Source: Candidatus Schekmanbacteria bacterium
GTDB taxonomy: Bacteria > CSSED10-310 > JACPHN01
Reading direction: 5' to 3'
Length of the DNA: 7,608 bases
Assembly (NCBI GenBank): GCA_016188575.1
Contig: JACPHN010000011.1
Coordinates: forward strand, 1 to 7,608
The position numbers were made by a program, and so were the translations under genes. The notes under the pieces were generated by a model. It was not told the DNA's origin and made no database searches. It worked only from the letters and a program-made list of their open reading frames with translations. Positions 1 to 4,895 of this stretch are shown piece by piece (position 1 is the stretch's first letter; each line of letters opens with the position of its first letter).

Positions 1-804
1 ACTTCCTCGGGCCAGGGCACCGGGCAGCGCCTGGCGATTCGCCTCGGCGGGCTCGGCGCTCACACGATCGACTGCGTGCGCCTTCTCGGGGGCAACTACC
101 GCGGCGCGCTCGCGGTGACCGTGGAGGTGTCGGCCACCGGCGGCGAGGAGGACGGCGCCTGGCAGACCGTCACGAGCGGCGTGGCGCCGCTCGACCAGGC
201 GTTCCACGAGCTCGCCTTCGCCCCCGTCACCGCGCAATACGTGCGCCTGCTTCTGTCCAACACCACCGCCGGCCCCGACGTCGAGGTGGTCTGGGGCGAG
301 CGCTGGCAACCGCAGTCGTTCGTCTCCGACCCCGGTTCCGCCGACCGCGACAGCCTGGTTTGCGAGTGGGATTTCGGGGACGGGCGGCGCGAGCGGATCG
401 CGGCGTGCGCGGACTTCGACCACCGCCTCTGGCATGCCTACGCGGCTCCGGGCACCTACGCGGCGACGCTGACGGTGTCCGACAAGGACGGCGAGGTGAG
501 CGCGGACGCGCTGGAGGTGCGCGTGAGCAAGACCGAGACCTTCATCGATGTGCGTGCCACGCGCCGGCAGACGCCGGGAGCGGTCGCGGCCGTGGCGACC
601 TTGCTCAATCGCTTCGACTGGTCGCCGGTGGCCGGCAAGGAGGTCGAGCTCCGCTACGGGTCGCAGGCGGCGCGGGCGGCGGACGTCTTCCTGGAGCTCT
701 ACCCGCCGGGGAGCAATCCCCAGGGCGCGGCGAAAGGCGAGGCCAACGCGCTGAAAGATGCGCTGGATGCGGACGTCAACGGCCGCGTCATTCGCCGGGG
801 ATAG
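1..804 (+). CDS. Extracellular protein with discoidin-like and PKD domains, 3' part only
   Basis: The frame is open from base 1 to a TAG at 802-804 and no start is needed inside the window, so this is the last 267 codons of a longer gene. The GTG at 76 is internal. Residues about 1-87 resemble an F5/8 type C (discoidin, galactose-binding-like) beta-sandwich: alternating strands, ending in the AQYVRLLLSN type of strand common at the end of such domains. Residues about 105-177 are a PKD domain, shown by CEWDFGDG (121-128) and the later APGTYAATLTVSDKDG strand pair (near 149-164). The last about 85 residues could be part of another Ig-like domain, but the chain ends in a short polar stretch without an anchor or sorting signal, so the C-terminus may be truncated. 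PKD and discoidin domains usually mediate carbohydrate or protein contacts outside the cell; no catalytic domain is visible. Codons are strongly GC-rich, unlike the next gene downstream. The exact role is unknown. Confidence 0.8.
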   Translation, partial: TSSGQGTGQRLAIRLGGLGAHTIDCVRLLGGNYRGALAVTVEVSATGGEEDGAWQTVTSGVAPLDQAFHELAFAPVTAQYVRLLLSNTTAGPDVEVVWGERWQPQSFVSDPGSADRDSLVCEWDFGDGRRERIAACADFDHRLWHAYAAPGTYAATLTVSDKDGEVSADALEVRVSKTETFIDVRATRRQTPGAVAAVATLLNRFDWSPVAGKEVELRYGSQAARAADVFLELYPPGSNPQGAAKGEANALKDALDADVNGRVIRRG

Positions 805-813
805 TGGCGGATC

Positions 814-834
814 AAACTTTTCTAGCCAAAGTTT
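814..834. repeat. Perfect 7-bp inverted repeat just after the PKD gene
   Basis: AAACTTT (814-820) and AAAGTTT (828-834) are exact reverse complements separated by 7 nt, starting 10 nt after the stop codon of the PKD-domain gene. The stem is AT-rich inside a GC-rich flank and no clean T-run follows, so it is a poor intrinsic terminator. It could be a protein-binding palindrome or a recombination scar. The symmetry is seen directly; the function is not known. Confidence 0.4.
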
Positions 835-922
835 CGCGGAGTCACGACGAGGCACCGCAGTGTCCAGAGGCGCTGCCGGGCCGCATCAGAGCGGCATCGG
901 TGCGTTGCAAAGCCGAGGGCGT

Positions 923-940
923 TTTCGAGTTACGGAACCA
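923..940 (+). repeat. 18-bp repeat, copy A (left flank of AT-rich gene)
   Basis: The sequence is TTTCGAGTTACGGAACCA. It matches 1712-1729 at 17 of 18 positions, the only difference being G or C at base 13. About 18 nt further on comes GTGAACAC (959-966), and the other copy is followed by a similar GTGTAAACAC, so the related unit may be about 45-50 bp. On the minus strand it lies about 40 nt 3' of the stop codon of the 981-1568 gene. Confidence 0.65.
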
Positions 941-957
941 GGTGCGGGGGGAGGGAG

Positions 958-985
958 GGTGAACACATACAGTGATTTTTTCACC
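958..985 (-). terminator. Possible weak terminator stem at the end of the secreted-protein gene
   Basis: On the minus strand GGTGAA (985-980), overlapping the stop codon of the 981-1568 gene, can pair with TTCACC (963-958). An alternative smaller stem, GTGA (972-975) with TCAC (981-984), shares the same bases. The descending arm is followed by a C-rich stretch, not a T-run, so an intrinsic terminator is only a weak possibility. Confidence 0.2.
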
Positions 986-1568
986 TGCTATCCCAACGGC
1001 CATCACATAATTGAGTGACTTCCACAGTTGATATGGCTTCTGCTCCAATAGCGTATCCCATAGAAATTTTATGTATCGCAGATGACAACTGTGGATCTGA
1101 TGATCTAAGCTTTGCTGCAAGACTACCAAACTGTCGAGCGGATTCTTCATCGCTCATGTTTGCAACTTCTGCTATATTCAAGAACTTTCGGCATCCTCCG
1201 AAAGTTGGCGTGTTCGTGTGCTTAACAGTTAGTGCTACTGTTGGCGTATTTGCAGGTGTAGCAGTTGGTGTAGATGTAGGAGCCATTTCTATTTTACTTA
1301 CGTCATTTTTTGGTAAAGATATCGTGCTGTATTTTCTCGTGAGTATAATATAACTATCCGTTTGTTTATTGATTTTCCCGTAAATTAGTCTGCCGTCTTT
1401 CATATATACAATATCGAAATCTTCATAGGCACCGTTCAGATTACGCAACCACACTTGCGTTTTTGTTTCTTCTTGTGAATATCCCGGTTTGGCCCCGACG
1501 CATAATATTATGATCGTGGCACAGATTTCCAAAGCCAAGAAATACCATACTGCTTTATCTTTCACCAT
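981..1568 (-). CDS. Secreted protein with Sm-like barrel motif and Thr-Pro linker, function unknown
   Basis: 195 residues, ATG start with GGAGGG six nt upstream. Residues 1-31 form a Sec-type signal peptide: basic MVKDK, a hydrophobic core at about 8-25, and likely cleavage near GYS/Q at 31. Cys23 lacks a lipobox, so it is probably not a lipoprotein. Residues about 50-93 read DFDIVYMKDGRLIYGKI and then TDSYIILTRKYSTISLPKNDVSKIE. This is the small beta-barrel pattern (VxLKDGRxIxGxI, then xIPKxxIxxIE) found in many uncharacterised envelope proteins. Residues 97-122 are a flexible TPT-type linker. The C-terminal segment, about 124-195, is mainly helical, with Cys126 and Cys188 able to form a disulphide. 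The DNA is visibly AT-rich against both flanks and the gene is bracketed by near-identical 18-bp repeats, which points to horizontal acquisition. It is predicted to act in the periplasm or outside the cell. No enzymatic motif is seen. The gene is probably transcribed alone: 197 nt separate it from the nuclease gene upstream. Confidence 0.8.
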   Translation of the reverse strand: MVKDKAVWYFLALEICATIIILCVGAKPGYSQEETKTQVWLRNLNGAYEDFDIVYMKDGRLIYGKINKQTDSYIILTRKYSTISLPKNDVSKIEMAPTSTPTATPANTPTVALTVKHTNTPTFGGCRKFLNIAEVANMSDEESARQFGSLAAKLRSSDPQLSSAIHKISMGYAIGAEAISTVEVTQLCDGRWDSR

Positions 1569-1573
1569 TTCAT

Positions 1574-1579
1574 CCCTCC
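1574..1579 (-). promoter_or_regulatory. Ribosome binding site of the secreted-protein gene
   Basis: GGAGGG on the minus strand lies 5 nt before the ATG at 1568. It supports that start over the out-of-frame ATG at 1573. Confidence 0.65.
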
Positions 1580-1711
1580 GTATCGCTGCACGTCCTCTGT
1601 GCTATCCGGTCAATTCTATCGTAGTCACGATGCGTTCGGACGCGCTCATTGTCAATGATACTTGCATACGAATACCGAACTTTTATGTCCGCCAAGAACT
1701 ATCATTCGTGA

Positions 1712-1729
1712 TTTCGAGTTACGCAACCA
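1712..1729 (+). repeat. 18-bp repeat, copy B (right flank of AT-rich gene)
   Basis: The sequence is TTTCGAGTTACGCAACCA, differing from the copy at 923-940 at one base. It is in the same orientation, 789 bp away, and is followed by a GC-rich segment and GTGTAAACAC (1753-1762). On the minus strand it lies 3' of the nuclease stop codon, the same position relative to its gene that copy A holds. An 11-bp part, TTACGCAACCA, also occurs inside the secreted-protein gene at 1441-1451. Confidence 0.65.
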
Positions 1730-1736
1730 TAAGGAA

Positions 1737-1747
1737 CCGCCTGGCGG
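1737..1747 (-). terminator. Possible intrinsic terminator of the nuclease gene
   Basis: On the minus strand CCGCC-A-GGCGG (1747-1737) is a perfect GC-rich stem, in practice 4 bp with a 3-nt loop, followed by TTCCTTAT. It begins 18 nt after the nuclease stop codon. The stem is short and the T-tract is interrupted, so termination would be inefficient. A smaller palindrome, GTGTAAACAC (1753-1762), lies between it and the stop codon. Confidence 0.3.
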
Positions 1748-1765
1748 CGATAGTGTAAACACCCT

Positions 1766-3490
1766 CTAATGGGCCATTGCAAGGCAGGTGGCCGCGTAAC
1801 TCGCATGCTCGTCCAAGATGGCATCCCGGAACATTTCTGCCCGCGGCTGGGACAGCTCTAGATTCTGACAGTCTTCGCAGTACTCCTCCATTACCTCGGA
1901 AAGTGGGCGTTGGTGCTGCACGACTACCTCAACGAGCCGCTCGAAGGTCTCCACGCTCATGGCAGTCCAAGGTTCACTGAATCCATGAAGGGGAAAATCA
2001 AGATTAGAGACGCTCAAGTAGCGGCTTAACTCACCGAAGGCGAATGGCGCCTCGCCAGCGAGCCCGATATGCCACCGCCTGTAATTTTCTGCCCGTGATA
2101 GGTCGGCCGCGGATGCCGCATAGCCACCGGATAGGTTGAAAACTGACTTAAGTTTCCCGGGCAGCGACAAAACTGCCCCCCAGAGCTTGCCATAGTTACC
2201 GGTCAGGTCCTCGTCCAGTAACTCGAACCTGGTGCTTGGCAGCATTTTGCGGAATTTCACCTCAAGTGCGAGAACGCAGGGAGGCTCTCTATGATCAATC
2301 ACGATCAGATCTGGTCCAGAAACCTCTCCTTTGGCTGTTTGCCACTTTTCTTCGCGGATAATCTTTAGCTGCGGTGCTCGTGAACTCAGCATCTTAGCAA
2401 GGTAGAGCTCCAACGACGCCCCCCTCACCAGCTCATAGAGCACTCTGCAACAGTCGTTTACCGCAAAGTGGAGGACATCCGGGGCGGCTCGACCCAAGAG
2501 CCGCATATTCGGTGCATACCAGATTCCAGCAGACTCACCGGAGATCAATGGAAATCGGTCCAGGCTCGAGAGACGCAGACCTTCGCGACCCACCTGATAG
2601 GGTTTTTCCGCGAGAACCTGCCGATGCTCCCTTTCAGTCCGGGAGAAGACGCTCGCATAACATTCCAACTGAGCGGACATAGTTCTCCCGAAGACTTGCT
2701 CAAGCCGTCCTGGAACGAGACGGAAATCGTCCAATTGAGGTGCCAACCTCTCAAGAACGCTTCTGAGCAGGTTCGCGCGCTCCATGACTGTCCCCGGCTT
2801 CCGACTCGGAAGATTCTTGAGGCAAAGACCGCCAAGATATGTCAGGTACTCCATGACGGTCTTGTGAGTCCTCAGAACTTCCTTGATCGTAACCCCAAAG
2901 CACGAAGCTATGGTTGCGGCTAACTTCGCTGCGTCCGACTGTAGATGCCCAGGAAACTCACGAGAGCAATCCCCCGGTAACATCTCAGCCACCGAGAAGA
3001 ACTGCCCCGTAGCGATGGCGGGATTTTGCTGTGGCCGTATCTGCATGTAGAACATGCGAGAGAAATTCCTTTGGAGCTGGCAGAGCATTTGGCAGCGCTC
3101 ACCACCAGAGGTGACCTCCTCTGCGAGTCGCGGATCGTATAAAGCATTGTTGCAACCGTTGAAAATCCTTATTACATCGCGTGGAATAATCGACGAGCTC
3201 TTGTACAAGGCAGATTTGCTCTTGATAATCGCTTCAGCAAAAAGGCGTACCGTTTCGTTGTTGAGCAAAGGGAAAACTGGACTCGTAAGGCCACCCATGA
3301 ACTCGAGGCACGACAGTGCTGTGCATACCTCGAGAGAACTGCGAAGGTTCTTGGCGTTTAGACGACGGATCACGTCTTGGTATGTGACTCCTGAATCATG
3401 GTCTGGAGTGCGGCATGGGGTGCCTATGGAGCTGGATCTCGTCATGAGGCGCTTCGATCGTGTGCTCGCATGTTTCTTCCTTTGGTTCAT
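1766..3490 (-). CDS. Uncharacterised 574-residue protein with a PD-(D/E)XK nuclease core
   Basis: Residues about 312-415 carry a restriction-endonuclease-like core. The pattern is FPLISG then WYAPNMRLLG, a helix with Glu361 (GASLELYL), GPDLIVID (Pro393-Asp394) and ALEVKFRK (Glu410-Val-Lys412): the D-(15 residues)-ExK arrangement of metal-dependent DNA-cleaving enzymes. All catalytic residues seem present. Residues 1-310 are mostly helical and match no family I can name. Residues 416-574 form another unassigned region with Cys538 and Cys541. There is no signal peptide or membrane segment, so it should act in the cytoplasm on nucleic acid. The frame stays open upstream to 3832, but the extra 114 residues are Arg/Gly/Pro-rich, lie over the 3' end of the LamG gene and look non-coding. 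ATG 3490 is preferred; ATG 3445 is an alternative, and neither has a strong Shine-Dalgarno. GC content lies between the AT-rich neighbour and the flanking genes. A defence or mobile-element role is plausible but only inferred. Confidence 0.8.
   Translation of the reverse strand: MNQRKKHASTRSKRLMTRSSSIGTPCRTPDHDSGVTYQDVIRRLNAKNLRSSLEVCTALSCLEFMGGLTSPVFPLLNNETVRLFAEAIIKSKSALYKSSSIIPRDVIRIFNGCNNALYDPRLAEEVTSGGERCQMLCQLQRNFSRMFYMQIRPQQNPAIATGQFFSVAEMLPGDCSREFPGHLQSDAAKLAATIASCFGVTIKEVLRTHKTVMEYLTYLGGLCLKNLPSRKPGTVMERANLLRSVLERLAPQLDDFRLVPGRLEQVFGRTMSAQLECYASVFSRTEREHRQVLAEKPYQVGREGLRLSSLDRFPLISGESAGIWYAPNMRLLGRAAPDVLHFAVNDCCRVLYELVRGASLELYLAKMLSSRAPQLKIIREEKWQTAKGEVSGPDLIVIDHREPPCVLALEVKFRKMLPSTRFELLDEDLTGNYGKLWGAVLSLPGKLKSVFNLSGGYAASAADLSRAENYRRWHIGLAGEAPFAFGELSRYLSVSNLDFPLHGFSEPWTAMSVETFERLVEVVVQHQRPLSEVMEEYCEDCQNLELSQPRAEMFRDAILDEHASYAATCLAMAH
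1789..1803 (-). repeat. Inverted partial third copy of the repeat inside the nuclease 3' end
   Basis: TGGCCGCGTAACTCG is the reverse complement of the core of copy B (CGAGTTACGCAACCA, 1715-1729) at 13 of 15 positions. The two arms lie 59 nt apart and enclose the nuclease stop codon, the GTGTAAACAC palindrome and the CCGCC/GGCGG stem. This copy is within codons of the nuclease gene (around the SYAAT residues near the C-terminus), so chance cannot be excluded. Confidence 0.4.
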
Positions 3491-3731
3491 CGGACCTATG
3501 TTTCCCGCCGAAACCAGTGATCGTCCAACCTCAACGCCTCCGCGCCCTCCCTGCCCACCAGAATGCGTCCCAGGCGGTAGAAATGGCCGCGCATGGCGCC
3601 GAGATCCGGGCGTCGGCCGAATGTGGAGACCCAAACACACAACTACTGTGGTCCTGAATCCACGCCTGTCTGCGTGCAATCTGCGCGGAAAGCGCTTGCC
3701 CCCGCCAAGCGGCGCTGTTGCCGCCGTGACG
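3491..3731. other. Gap between the LamG gene and the nuclease gene
   Basis: 241 nt of GC-rich DNA with no certain gene. On the minus strand it contains an open frame of 48 codons from TTG 3642, or 32 codons from ATG 3594, ending at TAG 3498-3496. There is also a modest stem, GCGGC/GCCGC, near 3710-3725 just after the LamG stop codon. The change from high GC to the lower GC of the nuclease gene occurs at about 3490-3500, so this gap probably holds the right boundary of the accessory block. No transposase, tRNA or clear promoter was seen. Confidence 0.4.
3496..3594 (-). CDS. Possible small protein or leader peptide, 32 residues
   Basis: ATG at 3594 and stop TAG at 3498-3496, 5 nt before the preferred nuclease start, a spacing that would allow translational coupling. 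The peptide begins MRGHFYRLGRILVG and ends DDHWFRRET. The frame stays open a further 16 codons upstream to a TTG at 3642. The residue mix (charged, aromatic and hydrophobic alternating) looks more protein-like than the other frames here. However, no good Shine-Dalgarno precedes either start and I recognise no family. It may instead be the tail of a decayed gene disrupted when the accessory block was inserted. Confidence 0.22.
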   Translation of the reverse strand: MRGHFYRLGRILVGREGAEALRLDDHWFRRET

Positions 3732-4772
3732 CTACCAGCCCGCACCCCGCCTCCGGGACAACCGACGCACCGTGGCCGCCACCACGCCCAGCGCGACCAG
3801 CGCCGATATCCCACCGTACAGCGGCACCGCAACGTCGCTAATACCGGCGTTGAAGTTTTGCTCGATCTCCGCCCTGGTCAGAGCGCGGGAGTAGATCGCC
3901 ACCAGCAGCAGCCACCCTTGCCATGGACGATCGCCAGTGAGCTCGTTTCCCAGCGCCATGCGGAAGCTCCCACTCCAGTTGGACAGATTTCCATCCGCGA
4001 CGCCGGCGGAGATGGGTATGCTGTTCTGGAAGAAGACGGCGATGCCCTCGGTGTCTCGGCGATAAACGAGGTGCGCGAAACCGTCGAGTACTGCGCCGTT
4101 GGGTGATGCCAGAGACGGAAATCCGTTTTCTGACGTTTCCGTGGTGCGCAGGCGAAAATCGTAGGCACTGCCCTCTTGGGCCAGCGTGAAGTTGCGTAGA
4201 TAAGGGTCCTGCGAAAGTGAAACGATGCGCGCCGGCCCCGTCTGATCATCATCCGGCAGCACCCACACCTCGACGGTTATCGCGCTGGTGGCGGTGCACT
4301 GGGCCGTGATGCCGGTGGCAGGTCCGGGGGACGCGATCAGAACGGGGGCCTTGATAAGCAGGCCCTGGGGAAAAAGCCAGATGACGTTTGCCGGGTTGCT
4401 GATGCTCAGATCGATGGGAGGTCCCACGTTGGCGACGTCGTGGACTAGCGCCCCACCGCCCTCCGTGAACGTGTAGAGGGCGACGAGGCCCTCGGTCACG
4501 CGCTGCTTGCCGGCATCCGAAAGCGAAGCTGGTGACGCCGACACCGGGCCCGGCGGTTCGAGCCGGCCCGCGATGACCTCGTTCAGCAGGGCCGCAGCGT
4601 CCAGAGCCGTGCAGGGAACGCTTTGTGTCCCCGCCTGGCCGTTCCTGCACCAGACCCTGTTGACCGCAGTTTCGGCGTCACTGGCCCCAGGCATTAGCGA
4701 AAGGAGAGCGCAGGCTGCATAAGAGATCCCGCGCGTTATGCCAGTAGGGCTGGAAATCTTGCTTCTGTTCAC
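3732..4772 (-). CDS. Secreted LamG-domain protein with C-terminal membrane anchor
   Basis: 346 residues from a GTG start chosen because GGAGG lies 6 nt upstream and a signal peptide begins there; the ATG at 4871 would add 33 residues without a signal and overlap the spacer. Residues 1-33 are a Sec signal peptide with hydrophobic ISYAACALLSLMPG and cleavage near SDA/E. Residues about 95-309 form a LamG / concanavalin-A-like jelly roll: GLVALYTFTEGGG at the start, the ITVEVWVLP strand in the middle (about 165-173), and the family's typical ending VAIYSRALTRAEIEQNFNAG. Residues about 317-346 are a short VPLYGG segment, a hydrophobic helix (about 321-335) and an Arg-rich tail, the three-part layout of C-terminal sorting or anchor signals such as PEP-CTERM, but without the PEP motif. 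The protein is likely exported and tethered, binding glycans or another surface partner. It lies 123 nt after the aminotransferase gene on the same strand; a functional link is doubtful. Confidence 0.78.
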   Translation of the reverse strand: MNRSKISSPTGITRGISYAACALLSLMPGASDAETAVNRVWCRNGQAGTQSVPCTALDAAALLNEVIAGRLEPPGPVSASPASLSDAGKQRVTEGLVALYTFTEGGGALVHDVANVGPPIDLSISNPANVIWLFPQGLLIKAPVLIASPGPATGITAQCTATSAITVEVWVLPDDDQTGPARIVSLSQDPYLRNFTLAQEGSAYDFRLRTTETSENGFPSLASPNGAVLDGFAHLVYRRDTEGIAVFFQNSIPISAGVADGNLSNWSGSFRMALGNELTGDRPWQGWLLLVAIYSRALTRAEIEQNFNAGISDVAVPLYGGISALVALGVVAATVRRLSRRRGAGW

Positions 4773-4778
4773 GTCTTT

Positions 4779-4783
4779 CCTCC
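4779..4783 (-). promoter_or_regulatory. Ribosome binding site that fixes the GTG start of the LamG gene
   Basis: GGAGG on the minus strand, 6 nt before the GTG at 4772-4770. No comparable site precedes the in-frame ATG at 4871, and only the GTG start gives a signal peptide of normal length. Confidence 0.7.
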
Positions 4784-4796
4784 AGAGAACTGGGCA

Positions 4797-4834
4797 TCTC
4801 TCGTGCGAGAGACCGGTGGCACTGGCCGGGCCAG
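4797..4834. repeat. Two adjacent palindromes in the aminotransferase-LamG gap
   Basis: TCTCTC-GTGC-GAGAGA (4797-4812) and CTGGC-CGG-GCCAG (4822-4834) are perfect inverted repeats, 6 and 5 bp stems, placed 10 nt apart directly upstream of the LamG ribosome binding site. No T-run follows on the minus strand. They could be operator sites or mRNA stems separating the upstream operon from the LamG gene. Confidence 0.4.
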
Positions 4835-4895
4835 GGCGGTTCGAAATCGTGTCGCTTCGGTTCGTGCGCAACGCCTGCTTGCCGGCGGCCGCCGC

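Noticed and set aside
1650-1655. TTGACA hexamer on the minus strand as a promoter of the secreted-protein gene
   Set aside because: No acceptable -10 element lies 16-18 nt downstream.
923-1803. Standard integron attC sites
   Set aside because: The layout of gene followed by repeat is suggestive, but GTTRRRY and RYYYAAC core sites are not present in the right order and no integrase gene is visible.
2218-2227. Another copy of the repeat (GTAACTCGAA) inside the nuclease gene
   Set aside because: Only 10 bases match and they encode FEL in the nuclease frame; chance is the simpler explanation.
3491-3832. N-terminal extension of the nuclease to 688 residues
   Set aside because: The added 114 residues are Arg/Gly/Pro-rich, overlap the 3' end of the LamG gene in another frame and show no domain. 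ATG 3490 fits better.
3054-4106. Long plus-strand open frame of 350 codons
   Set aside because: It runs antisense across the nuclease and LamG genes, has no ribosome binding site or domain, and its composition mirrors the opposite strand.
4773-4871. ATG start at 4871 for the LamG protein
   Set aside because: It has no ribosome binding site and would bury the signal peptide. GTG 4772 has GGAGG at ideal spacing.
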